Positions 1 to 6,702 of a stretch of DNA of 9,285 nt are shown piece after piece. The first letter of the stretch is position 1; each line of letters starts with the position of its first letter. The notes under the pieces were generated by a model that did no database searches, was not told the DNA's origin, and saw only the letters and a program-made list of their open reading frames with translations. The position numbers were made by a program, and so were the translations under genes. The stretch is from an uncultured Bacteroidales bacterium. GTDB lineage: Bacteria > Bacteroidota > Bacteroidia > Bacteroidales > Paludibacteraceae. The stretch covers positions 1 through 9,285 of the forward strand of contig CALFTM010000094.1 of assembly GCA_937916355.1 (NCBI GenBank), read 5' to 3'.

Positions 1-377
1 AGATAAACCTTGATTCCGTTAGCCGAGAATATGTTTGCAACAGTCTCTGCAAACAGGCGGCTGTTGTTACGGCAGTCGTGACCTACGACAACCTTTATTT
101 GCTGAACATCCTTGAACTGCGCTTTAAGATAATTAGAAAGACCCTGCGTAGCAGAACCTACTGTGTAGATGTTCATTCGGTTAGTACCGACGCCCATTAT
201 GCCGCGCAAGCCACCAGTTCCGAACTCCAAATCTTTGTAAAAAGCTTCGATTAGGTCTGTTTTGTCTTCATTTTCCAACATAGACTTAACGACAGCCTTT
301 GTCTCTGCATCGTAATTGCCGTTCAGCCAAACGTTGGCCTTTGCTGTAACCTCTTGAATTAATGCTGTATTATCCAT
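1..377 (-). CDS. pgcA: Phosphoglucomutase/phosphomannomutase, PgcA type, N-terminal part (runs off the left edge)
   Basis: The first 125 residues of an alpha-D-phosphohexomutase, a cytoplasmic enzyme that interconverts hexose 1- and 6-phosphates (glucose and/or mannose) for glycogen, nucleotide-sugar and envelope synthesis. The translation starts MDNTALIQEV and carries the hallmark block FYKDLEFGTGGLRGIMG at about residues 47-62, followed by TNRMNIYTV and by VVVGHDCRNNS at about 97-106. These are the N-terminal signatures of the PgcA-like subfamily, whose members are usually about 570-600 residues. The phosphoserine active-site loop (T-A-S-H-N-P in this family) would lie just beyond the window edge, so catalysis cannot be verified. 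The start is the ATG at 377; it gives the expected N-terminus and lies about 50 bp below a good promoter. Substrate preference cannot be decided from this part. Confidence 0.9.
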   Translation of the reverse strand, partial: MDNTALIQEVTAKANVWLNGNYDAETKAVVKSMLENEDKTDLIEAFYKDLEFGTGGLRGIMGVGTNRMNIYTVGSATQGLSNYLKAQFKDVQQIKVVVGHDCRNNSRLFAETVANIFSANGIKVY

Positions 378-564
378 ATATTAAAACATTTATAACCATG
401 CCACGAGTCTCGTCAACAACTCGATGACGCCCGCAAAGATAATAGTTTAAAATAAAATAGCAAAAAAAAGTTGCATTTCGTTTTTTAAATTACAGTTCTT
501 CGTTCACATTAATCGACCACATTCCATAAAAAATACAGTCGCCAAATCACCTTCTCTTCCGCTG
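378..564. other. Intergenic region between the phosphohexomutase gene and the BspA-like gene
   Basis: 187 bp between the stop of the BspA-like gene and the start of the mutase gene; both genes lie on the minus strand. Apart from the mutase promoter it contains AT-rich sequence with A and T runs. I see no convincing GC-rich hairpin followed by a U tract that would terminate the BspA-like transcript, and no RNA gene or conserved small reading frame. Confidence 0.5.
434..464 (-). promoter_or_regulatory. Bacteroidota-type promoter of the phosphohexomutase gene
   Basis: Read on the minus strand, TTTG (464-461), a 19-base spacer, then TATCTTTG (441-434). This matches the known Bacteroidota primary sigma consensus TTTG-N19-21-TAnnTTTG exactly. 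Transcription should start near 427, giving an untranslated leader of about 50 bases before the ATG at 377. The surrounding DNA is AT-rich, as expected. Confidence 0.75.
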
Positions 565-2226
565 TTAGAATTTTACGTATATTATTTCAGAGCCATTGAC
601 GCTTTTAAGGTTATTGCATTCATAAAAGATGTCATTTAAATCGCCAAGCTCACCTGGAAATGTCACACTGGTCAATCTGCTGCAATTATAAAAAGCATTT
701 TCCCCTATTGCCTTCACACTATTGGGAATCGTCACGCTGGTTAGCCCGTCGCAGCTATCAAAAGCCATTCCGCCAATTTCTGTCAAACTTTCGGGAAACT
801 CAATATCTGTTAATCCTCTACATTTTGAGAATGCCAGCACACCGATTCTCACAACTCCATTGGGGATTACCACTTTCGTGAGATTTCCACATTGAGAGAA
901 TGCCCAATCATTTATCTCCGTCACACCTTCTGGTATCGAGTATACCCCTTTTCTCCCTTGGGGGAATTGCACCAATGTGTTTTTCGATTTGTCGAACAAC
1001 ACTCCATCTATCGAACAATAATTAGGATTCTCTTTAGCCACATCTATCTTTTCAAGGTTCCCGCAACCAGCAAAAGCCGCGCTCACAATCGTATCCACAC
1101 TGCTTGGAATCACAATGCTTTTTAGACCGTCACAAAGAGAAAAAGCAAATTGGTCTATTTTTTTTACACTATTGGGAATCACAATATCAGTTAAGCTCAC
1201 ACATTTAATAAAAGCGCCTTCACCAATCAAAGTTACGCTGTTGGGAATAGACACATTAGCCAGATTTTCACAACTAGAAAAAGCATTAACTCCTATCTCC
1301 GTTACACCTTCGGGTATTGTTATGTTGACCAGTTTTGTACAGCCCAAAAATGCTTGTTCCCCTATCTTTGTCAAACTGTTCGGCAACTTCACAGTTGTTA
1401 AATTTACGCAAAGAGAGAAAGTAGATTCATCTATCTCCGTCACACCTTCTGAAATCGTCACTTCGGCAAGGTTTTCGCATCCCATAAAAGCACCTCCGAT
1501 CTTCCTAACACTCTTCGGAATCGTTATGCTGGCAATACTTTTACAACCACCAAAAGCATCATATTCAATCACCTCCACACCATTTGGAATCGTTACGTTG
1601 GCAAGTTTTCCGCAATTAGAAAAAGCACCTTCTCCAATCTTCTTTACGCCCTTCGGAATCTTTATGCTGGTAATGCTTTCACAACCTACAAAAGCATTAG
1701 CCTCGATCGTCTTCACACTATTGGGTATCGTTATGCTGGTAATGCTTTTACATCCCTTAAAAGCACCGGATTCAATTTTCACTACGCTATTAGGTATTGT
1801 TATATCGGCAAGTTTTCCGCAACCAGAGAAAGCACCTTCTCCTATATTGACTAACCTGTTAGAAAACTTTACCGTAGTCAAATTTTTGCATTGACTAAAA
1901 GCACCTCTGACAATTTCAGTTACGCTTGATGGAATCGTCACACTTGTCAGGCCTTCACATTCGTAAAAAGCATTAATGCCTATTTTTGTCACTTGATAGC
2001 GAATGCCATTATATGTCACTTTTGAAGGGATGACAATAGAGCCTGAATAATTTTTACGAGATTGAGACGATGTTCTTCCCTCGTACGTCACACTTGCCGT
2101 TTTCTCTTCTTTGTCAAATTCATACCAGATGGTATCACCGTCGCTGTTCACGACCCATGTGTCAGATGCTGCAGCTCCGAAGCTTGTCAGAACAGAGCAA
2201 ATAGTTAAGAATAAAAGCTTTTTCAT
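565..2226 (-). CDS. Secreted BspA-like leucine-rich repeat protein
   Basis: A 553-residue secreted protein of the BspA-like (LRR_5) family. The N-terminus MKKLLFLTICSVLTSFGAAA is a classical Sec signal peptide, with probable cleavage before SDTW. A non-repeat cap of about 70 residues follows (TWVVNSDGDTIWYEF, then SGSIVIPSKV). The rest is 23-residue repeats with consensus LTsVTIPnSVteIGegAFsgCkn, interrupted by an island with the motif YCSIDGVLFDKSKNTLVQFP. The protein ends ...SEIIYVKF and lacks a type IX sorting domain, so it may be periplasmic, surface-attached by other means, or released. BspA family members bind host matrix or other bacteria, but the ligand here cannot be told. A GTG at 2247 would extend it by seven residues; I prefer the ATG at 2226 because it begins the signal peptide and because the likely transcription start lies near the GTG. 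It follows the phoR-type gene with 86 bp between them. Confidence 0.9.
   Translation of the reverse strand: MKKLLFLTICSVLTSFGAAASDTWVVNSDGDTIWYEFDKEEKTASVTYEGRTSSQSRKNYSGSIVIPSKVTYNGIRYQVTKIGINAFYECEGLTSVTIPSSVTEIVRGAFSQCKNLTTVKFSNRLVNIGEGAFSGCGKLADITIPNSVVKIESGAFKGCKSITSITIPNSVKTIEANAFVGCESITSIKIPKGVKKIGEGAFSNCGKLANVTIPNGVEVIEYDAFGGCKSIASITIPKSVRKIGGAFMGCENLAEVTISEGVTEIDESTFSLCVNLTTVKLPNSLTKIGEQAFLGCTKLVNITIPEGVTEIGVNAFSSCENLANVSIPNSVTLIGEGAFIKCVSLTDIVIPNSVKKIDQFAFSLCDGLKSIVIPSSVDTIVSAAFAGCGNLEKIDVAKENPNYCSIDGVLFDKSKNTLVQFPQGRKGVYSIPEGVTEINDWAFSQCGNLTKVVIPNGVVRIGVLAFSKCRGLTDIEFPESLTEIGGMAFDSCDGLTSVTIPNSVKAIGENAFYNCSRLTSVTFPGELGDLNDIFYECNNLKSVNGSEIIYVKF
610..1950 (-). repeat. Tandem 69-bp (23-residue) leucine-rich repeat array
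   Basis: Thirteen contiguous repeats occupy about 1057-1950 and four more about 610-882, separated by an island (about 883-1056) that itself ends in a half repeat. All units are 23 residues except the seventh, which has lost one residue (IGGAF in place of IGxxAF), and the last. Every unit carries the AF and C positions typical of BspA-like repeats. A higher-order pattern is visible: repeats 2-4 (about 1675-1845) resemble repeats 5-7 (about 1471-1638) more closely than their neighbours, at both protein and DNA level. Confidence 0.9.
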
Positions 2227-2251
2227 TTTCTTTATTTTTAAATTCACCTTG

Positions 2252-2283
2252 CAAATTTAATATTTTTTTCAAAAAAGCAAGTC
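2252..2283 (-). promoter_or_regulatory. Possible promoter of the BspA-like gene
   Basis: On the minus strand TAAATTTG (2259-2252) fits the Bacteroidota -7 element TAnnTTTG. The upstream element is poor: only a CTTG-like match about 18 bases away, lying inside the terminator hairpin of the preceding gene. Transcription would start near 2246, leaving a short leader of about 20 bases before the ATG at 2226. Confidence 0.4.
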
Positions 2284-2310
2284 CGATTGCTCTATCGGCA
2301 CAATCCTGCT
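2270..2310 (-). terminator. Intrinsic terminator of the phoB-phoR type operon
   Basis: Read on the minus strand, two nested stems lie just after the kinase stop codon: an outer AGCAGG pairing with CTTGCT (one G-U pair) and an inner CCGAT pairing with ATCGG around a six-base loop AGAGCA. A run of U residues follows at once. The alternative stem GATTG/CAATC uses some of the same bases. Position, two bases past the stop codon, and the adjacent U tract support an intrinsic terminator, though the internal loop is asymmetric. Confidence 0.65.
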
Positions 2311-2312
2311 AA

Positions 2313-3749
2313 CTACTTACTCAACACAAAGTCAAATCTCAATCCTCCACATGGACGGTTGCTTGCCGTTATTGTTCCTCCATGAAATTGAACAGCGTGC
2401 TTAACAATAGCCAGACCAAGTCCGGTTCCGCCTTTTTTCCGCGACCGACCTTTATCCACACGATAAAACCTTTCAAAAAGACGAGGCAGTTGCTTTTCCT
2501 CCACCCCGACACCATCATCCTCAAAGCGAATCCTGCACTCTCTTTCATCATTTGATAGCAGAGATATGTATATGTTATTACCCTCAGAGTACGACATGGC
2601 ATTTTCTGTGAGATTTCGGAAAATGGAACCAATAAGCGACAGATTGCCATTTACTATTACAGTTTCGTTAAAGTCTGTATGCAAAGTCATGCGTTCGTTT
2701 TCTGGCATGATCTCCATCTCTTCGGCTATTTCCGCCAAAATGTCATTAAGTACAACATTCTCCTTATCTATAATTGCATTTCCGTCTTCCATCCGTGTGA
2801 TTAAAGAAACATCGGCTAACAATCGTCTGAGACGTTCATTGTTGGTATAGCATCGCTCGATGAGTTCCAGACGCTTTTCTTCGCTTAGAGTGATACCCGA
2901 AAGCAAAGTTTCAAGACATACTTGCATCGAAGCCACAGGGGTTTTCAGTTCATGATTTATATTGTTTGTAAGTTGTCGCTTGATTCGCATTTTCTCTTGC
3001 TCCTCTCGCAAAGTCGCTTCATAAGCAACATCTCTGTCCTTTATTGTTTGCTGCCATTGCGCATAGAGCTGCACAATGTGGTTGGAGATAGAGCCAAGCT
3101 CGTCATTGGGGAACGGTTCGTTTTCGTCAAAGGCTTCTCCGTTCTTTGCCTTATCTGCAAACCTATTTAGTCTCTCTATAGTTTTGCCAAGCCTTCTTGT
3201 TGCGAAGTATGCCAATACGCTCATTACAGAACTGATGATAATCATCACTCCCAGAAAATCCCAGTCTGCTTTAAGAGACTCCCGAAGTGTTGATGAGTAA
3301 GGAATAGCGGTTCGGATAATGACGCGTTTGCCTTTTGTCGCAGAATAAAAATATTCTCGCCCGTCGCTTGCAGACTGTCGTCCGATGTGATATCCAAAAC
3401 CATCCTTTAGAGCGGCTGCCACTTCCGGACGAAGACTATGATTGTCAAGCGAGTCCAACGAAATCATGTTGTCGTAAACTACAGCACCCGAAAGTGCGAT
3501 TATAGAGATGCGAAGATTGTTGAAAGGTTTTTCGTGTGTTGCTATATACTCTTCGTATGACAAACCATCCTCCACAACTTCAATAAGGTGGCGATTGTAC
3601 ATTTGAAGCTGCGCATTCAGAAAATCTGATTTATATTGCTTTTCTCGCAGATATTGGAATCCTATAAAACATAGGATTAGAGTCCATGAAAAAGCAAGCA
3701 ATAAAAAAAAGAGTCGTTTGTGGTAAGATATTTTAATCGCGGAAGCCAT
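2313..3749 (-). CDS. phoR: PhoR-type sensor histidine kinase
   Basis: A 478-residue inner-membrane sensor kinase that would phosphorylate the adjacent PhoB-type regulator. Membrane segments lie at about residues 13-34 (FFLLLAFSWTLILCFIGF) and 165-184 (FLGVMIIISSVMSVLAYF), enclosing an extracytoplasmic domain of about 128 residues. A short linker precedes the HisKA domain with the H box NNINHELKTPVASMQ (His about 266). The ATPase domain has the N box FRNLTENAMSYSEG (Asn about 379-383), the G1 box EDDGVGV, the F box LFERFYRVDKGRS and the G2 box GGTGLGLAIVKHAV, all intact. The ATG at 3749 is chosen over a TTG six bases earlier; it overlaps the regulator gene by 17 bp, which implies translational coupling. 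Assignment to phosphate control rests on the neighbouring pst genes and general likeness to PhoR; the sensing domain itself is not diagnostic. Confidence 0.85.
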   Translation of the reverse strand: MASAIKISYHKRLFFLLLAFSWTLILCFIGFQYLREKQYKSDFLNAQLQMYNRHLIEVVEDGLSYEEYIATHEKPFNNLRISIIALSGAVVYDNMISLDSLDNHSLRPEVAAALKDGFGYHIGRQSASDGREYFYSATKGKRVIIRTAIPYSSTLRESLKADWDFLGVMIIISSVMSVLAYFATRRLGKTIERLNRFADKAKNGEAFDENEPFPNDELGSISNHIVQLYAQWQQTIKDRDVAYEATLREEQEKMRIKRQLTNNINHELKTPVASMQVCLETLLSGITLSEEKRLELIERCYTNNERLRRLLADVSLITRMEDGNAIIDKENVVLNDILAEIAEEMEIMPENERMTLHTDFNETVIVNGNLSLIGSIFRNLTENAMSYSEGNNIYISLLSNDERECRIRFEDDGVGVEEKQLPRLFERFYRVDKGRSRKKGGTGLGLAIVKHAVQFHGGTITASNRPCGGLRFDFVLSK

Positions 3750-4440
3750 AGCCAAAACCTGAACGGGTTACAATATAAGAACCATATTTGCCAATTTTTG
3801 AACGCAAGCGAGTGATGTTGACATCAATTGTGCGTCCAAGGACAACCACCTCGTCACTCCATATACTACTGAGTATTTGTTCACGGGAACAGATTTTGCC
3901 TCGGTGTGAAATCAGATAGGCCAGCAACTCGAACTCCTTGCGGGCAAGTTTAATCTCTTCGCCATCTATTGTGCAACGTTTAAATTCCATATCAAGCAAA
4001 AGTCCTTCAACTTTTAGCACATTGGATTTCTCGATGGAGGTCGTCGCTGGAGCTTTCTTCCCTGATGTCCGCCTTAGCACGCTCTTCACACGCGCTATCA
4101 CATTGCGAATGGTGTAGGGTTTCATAATATAATCATCCGCACCAATATTCAGCCCCATGACCATATCATCTTCCGTATCTCGAGCAGTGCAGAAGATAAT
4201 GGGAATGTCTGCCGTTTTCACATCCGACTTCAACATTTTTGCCATTTTGACACCGCTGATTTCCCCCATCATCACATCAAGAAGTATTAAAGAGTACCTC
4301 TTCAGATCCAAAACCAAGGCCTCTTCCGCACTTAATGCAGTGTCAACATCATAGCCCTCATTTTCAAGGTTGAGCTTCAAAACTTCGCATAAAGTCTCCT
4401 CGTCATCCACTATCAATATACGTTCTGTTGTCATATACAT
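3733..4440 (-). CDS. phoB: PhoB-type response regulator (OmpR family)
   Basis: A 235-residue cytoplasmic transcription factor. The receiver domain (about 6-122) has the acidic pair in ILIVDDEE (Asp12, Asp13), the phosphorylation site in LILLDVMMG (Asp55), the switch Thr85 (IIFCTARD) and the conserved Lys107 (DDYIMKPY). The C-terminal winged helix (about 140-235) shows LARKEFELLAYL, the recognition-helix region GRTIDVNITRLRSKIG and the final hairpin IVTRSGFGYGF. The reading frame opens at an ATG at 4488, but the true start is probably the ATG at 4440 or the one at 4434: these place the receiver domain at the N-terminus as usual, and the probable promoter -7 element lies at 4455-4462, inside the longer version. 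It is transcribed away from the porin-pst operon and is its likely activator. Confidence 0.88.
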   Translation of the reverse strand: MYMTTERILIVDDEETLCEVLKLNLENEGYDVDTALSAEEALVLDLKRYSLILLDVMMGEISGVKMAKMLKSDVKTADIPIIFCTARDTEDDMVMGLNIGADDYIMKPYTIRNVIARVKSVLRRTSGKKAPATTSIEKSNVLKVEGLLLDMEFKRCTIDGEEIKLARKEFELLAYLISHRGKICSREQILSSIWSDEVVVLGRTIDVNITRLRSKIGKYGSYIVTRSGFGYGFRD

Positions 4441-4454
4441 TGTATTAGGTCTCG

Positions 4455-4462
4455 CAAATTTA
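4455..4462 (-). promoter_or_regulatory. Probable -7 element of the phoB-phoR type operon
   Basis: On the minus strand TAAATTTG fits the Bacteroidota -7 consensus TAnnTTTG. No TTTG stands at the usual 19-21 base distance (the nearest is 15 bases away), so the promoter may need an activator. Transcription would start near 4449, about 9 to 15 bases before the two candidate start codons. Confidence 0.45.
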
Positions 4463-4498
4463 TTGATAAAGACCGAACAAAATACCATTCTAAATAAG

Positions 4499-4557
4499 AT
4501 TTAACGAAAATGTAATATTTTAAAAAAAAACAGCATTTAACGAAAGCCTAATTTTTT
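4499..4557. promoter_or_regulatory. Direct-repeat pair, candidate PhoB operator between the divergent operons
   Basis: ATTTAACGAAA occurs twice, at 4499-4509 and 4535-4545, and each copy is followed by three variable bases, TAAT and a T-rich stretch. The shared pattern is ATTTAACGAAA-N3-TAAT-N-TTTT with a 36-bp offset. It lies in the 181-bp space between the regulator gene and the porin-pst operon, where an autoregulated Pho operator would be expected. The sequence does not resemble the E. coli Pho box closely, so binding by the encoded regulator is inference. Confidence 0.45.
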
Positions 4558-4575
4558 TGAAACTTTTGTGAAACA
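4554..4575 (+). promoter_or_regulatory. Tandem 11-base repeat, candidate PhoB half-sites at the porin-pst promoter
   Basis: Two adjacent 11-mers, TTTTTGAAACT and TTTGTGAAACA, match at nine of eleven positions. PhoB proteins are known to bind direct repeats of 11-bp period just upstream of the -10 element. Here the pair ends nine bases before a weak -7-like element (TTCATTTG, 4585-4592), the geometry expected for an activator that replaces a missing -33 element. Confidence 0.4.
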
Positions 4576-4584
4576 AGAAGTATG

Positions 4585-4592
4585 TTCATTTG
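4585..4592 (+). promoter_or_regulatory. Weak -7 element of the porin-pst operon
   Basis: TTCATTTG matches TAnnTTTG except at one base. No TTTG lies 19-21 bases upstream (the nearest leave gaps of 16 and 25), which suggests activator dependence. The porin ATG at 4622 would follow a leader of about 25 bases. Confidence 0.35.
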
Positions 4593-4621
4593 CGGTGTCA
4601 AATTAAAATACTGATACGACA

Positions 4622-5602
4622 ATGAAACCAAAATTCATCTTGGCAGGTCTGATAGCCTGCATCGGTATCTCTGCGCAGGCGCAGGATGCCAAAAACGAGG
4701 AGCCGAAAGGCAAAGCAATTGTTCAAGTGTTTGGAAATTTCCACACAGGTTTGGGCGAAGAGAGTGACGACCGAGGTTTCGAATTAGAGAGAAGCTATTT
4801 GGGTTATGAGTACAAATTTGGAAACGGATTGTCTGTAAAAGGCGTGATGGACATTGGTAAATCTTCGGATGTAAGCGATTACCAGCGCATCGCTTATATT
4901 AAAAATGCGATGATTTCGTGGAAAACCGGAAATCTCACATTGAATGGAGGTCTTATCTCGACAACACAATTTAACGTTCAGGAGAAGTTCTGGGGCTACC
5001 GCTACATTATGAAATCTTTTCAAGACAAATACAAATTCGGAAGCAGCGCCGACTTGGGTATTTCGGCAGCCTACAAATTTACAGATTGGATTTCGGCGGA
5101 TGTGATCATCGTAAATGGCGAAGGGTACAAAAAGATTCAGAAGAATGATGGCTTCAACTATGGTTGTGGTATAACGCTTACCCCGACAAAAGGTTTACTG
5201 ATTCGCTTGTATGGAGGTTTGAACGAGAGCGGAGAAATAGGCAAACAGGATATCGCAAATGCGGCAGCCTTTATGGGTTATAAGAATGACAAGTTTACCG
5301 TTGGCGCAGAATACAACTATATGAAGAATGCGTCAAATAATGAGGAAACTGACCAGAGCGGCTATTCGGTCTTCGCTTCTGTAAATCTGCCAAAGAACAT
5401 CTCTTTGTATGCTCGATTCGACGACCTATTCTCAAAGAACGATTGGAATAAAGAAAAGGATGAATCCTCTGCAATCCTTGGTGCTCAGTTCAAATTAGGC
5501 AAGTATGTGAAGATTGCCCCTAATTTCAGGATGACAATGCCTAAGGCTGACGGTGCTAAGGATGTCTATTCGGCTTATGTGAATTGTTACTTTGGTTTTT
5601 AA
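4622..5602 (+). CDS. Outer-membrane beta-barrel porin, probably for phosphate
   Basis: A 326-residue outer-membrane protein. A Sec signal peptide (MKPKFILAGLIACIGISAQA, cleaved before QDAKNEE) is followed by alternating amphipathic strands such as GFELERSYLGYEYKF, LSVKGVMDIG, LTLNGGLIS and FTVGAEYNYMK, and the chain ends YVNCYFGF, with the terminal aromatic residue that marks substrates of the BAM assembly machine. It resembles phosphate-selective porin O/P-like proteins in general style but is shorter than the usual 400 or so residues, so family assignment is tentative. Only 27 bp separate it from pstS and it is the first gene of the pst operon; I infer that it passes phosphate or phosphate esters to PstS. 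FWGYRYIMKSFQD at about 123-135 is a distinctive segment. Confidence 0.75.
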   Translation: MKPKFILAGLIACIGISAQAQDAKNEEPKGKAIVQVFGNFHTGLGEESDDRGFELERSYLGYEYKFGNGLSVKGVMDIGKSSDVSDYQRIAYIKNAMISWKTGNLTLNGGLISTTQFNVQEKFWGYRYIMKSFQDKYKFGSSADLGISAAYKFTDWISADVIIVNGEGYKKIQKNDGFNYGCGITLTPTKGLLIRLYGGLNESGEIGKQDIANAAAFMGYKNDKFTVGAEYNYMKNASNNEETDQSGYSVFASVNLPKNISLYARFDDLFSKNDWNKEKDESSAILGAQFKLGKYVKIAPNFRMTMPKADGAKDVYSAYVNCYFGF

Positions 5603-5629
5603 TAGTATAAACTTTAAAATTAGTATTAT

Positions 5630-6691
5630 ATGAAACTGAATTTTTCGTCAATTATGACATTGACACTTGCAATCTCAATGGTATCATGTGGAGGTAACAC
5701 ATCAGATGGTGTTCGTGAGGCTCAGGAACTTTCCGGAGCAGGCGCAACGTTTCCTCTGCCTTTCTACAATGTGGTTTTTGATGAGTTCTCAAATGTAAAC
5801 GGTGATGTGGTTGCGTATGGTGGAATCGGCTCCGGAGGTGGAGTTCGTAACTTGCGCGATAAGATTGTGGACTTTGCAGGCAGTGACGCTTTCCTTACAG
5901 AAAAGGAGATGGAGGATATGGCTCCCGTAGTTCACGTTCCTACTTGCATGGGCGCTGTGGTGGTGGCCTACAATCTGGATGGCGTGAAGGAGCTGAAACT
6001 ATCAGGTGATGTTATCGCTGACATCTTTGCCGGCAACATTAAGATGTGGAACGACGAGCGTCTGGCAGCTCTCAATCCAGATGTGAAGCTCCCTAATGAG
6101 GCTATCATCCCGGTATTCCGCTCAGATGGTTCTGGCACGACATTTGTCTTTACCGACTATCTGACAAAAGTTAGTCCTATGTGGAAAGAGAAGTTTGGAA
6201 CTGGCAAGTCAGTAAATTTCCCTTCTGGACAGGCTGCAAAGGGCAATCCAGGTGTTGCCGGGGTGATTTCACAGACTAAAAACGCCATCGGTTATGTAGG
6301 CTCTGAGTACGCATTTGCTCAGAAGATTCCTTATGCGCAAATACAGAACATAAGAGGAGAATTTGTATTGCCGTCGTCCGCATCAATCTCGGCAGCCGCT
6401 TCGGGTACAATACCTAATGATACACGCTGTTCGATCACAAACGCAAATGCAGCTGGCGCATATCCAATCTCCACATTCACATGGATGATTATCTACAAGG
6501 AGCAGAATTACTCTGACCGCAGCAAGGAGCAGTCCGTGGCAACACTCGATTTGTTGAAATACATTCTCTCTGACGAGGCGCAGAACATCACCTCTGAGGT
6601 ACATTATGCGCCACTTCCAGCTAAAGTAAAAGAGGTGAGTATAAACAACCTTAAAACTGTAACATTCAACGGAGTTGCAATTCTTCGGTAG
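5630..6691 (+). CDS. pstS: Phosphate-binding lipoprotein of the Pst ABC transporter
   Basis: A 353-residue periplasmic phosphate receptor. The N-terminus ends in the lipobox-like MVSC (Cys20) followed by GGNTSDG, indicating a membrane-anchored lipoprotein. PstS phosphate-contact motifs are present in order: GAGATFPLPFY at about 36-46, GIGSGGG at 65-71, DFAGSDAFL at 81-89 (Asp86 corresponds to the phosphate-binding Asp of the family) and FRSDGSGTTFVFTDYL at 163-178 (Arg164, Ser168, Gly169, Thr170). NPGVAGVISQTKNAIGYVGSEYA completes the family pattern. It would hand phosphate to PstC-PstA, encoded 11 bp downstream. The length is normal and nothing is broken. Confidence 0.96.
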   Translation: MKLNFSSIMTLTLAISMVSCGGNTSDGVREAQELSGAGATFPLPFYNVVFDEFSNVNGDVVAYGGIGSGGGVRNLRDKIVDFAGSDAFLTEKEMEDMAPVVHVPTCMGAVVVAYNLDGVKELKLSGDVIADIFAGNIKMWNDERLAALNPDVKLPNEAIIPVFRSDGSGTTFVFTDYLTKVSPMWKEKFGTGKSVNFPSGQAAKGNPGVAGVISQTKNAIGYVGSEYAFAQKIPYAQIQNIRGEFVLPSSASISAAASGTIPNDTRCSITNANAAGAYPISTFTWMIIYKEQNYSDRSKEQSVATLDLLKYILSDEAQNITSEVHYAPLPAKVKEVSINNLKTVTFNGVAILR

Positions 6692-6702
6692 GATGTAAAT
6701 CT

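Noticed and set aside
1115..1894. A 259-codon open frame on the plus strand, antisense to the BspA-like gene
   Set aside because: Its translation is itself periodic at 23 residues (LGIVML..L.QP.KA), so it is a mirror of the repeat array. It lacks a promoter and any recognisable fold; the smaller plus-strand frames at 660-1125 are the same kind of shadow.
2227..2247. GTG start at 2247 for the BspA-like gene
   Set aside because: It would add NLKIKK before an already complete signal peptide, and it coincides with the predicted transcription start, leaving no leader.
4441..4488. Longer N-terminus (ATG at 4488) for the response regulator
   Set aside because: The extra 16 residues (starting MVFCSVFINKF) have no counterpart in OmpR-family regulators and cover the probable -7 element at 4455-4462.
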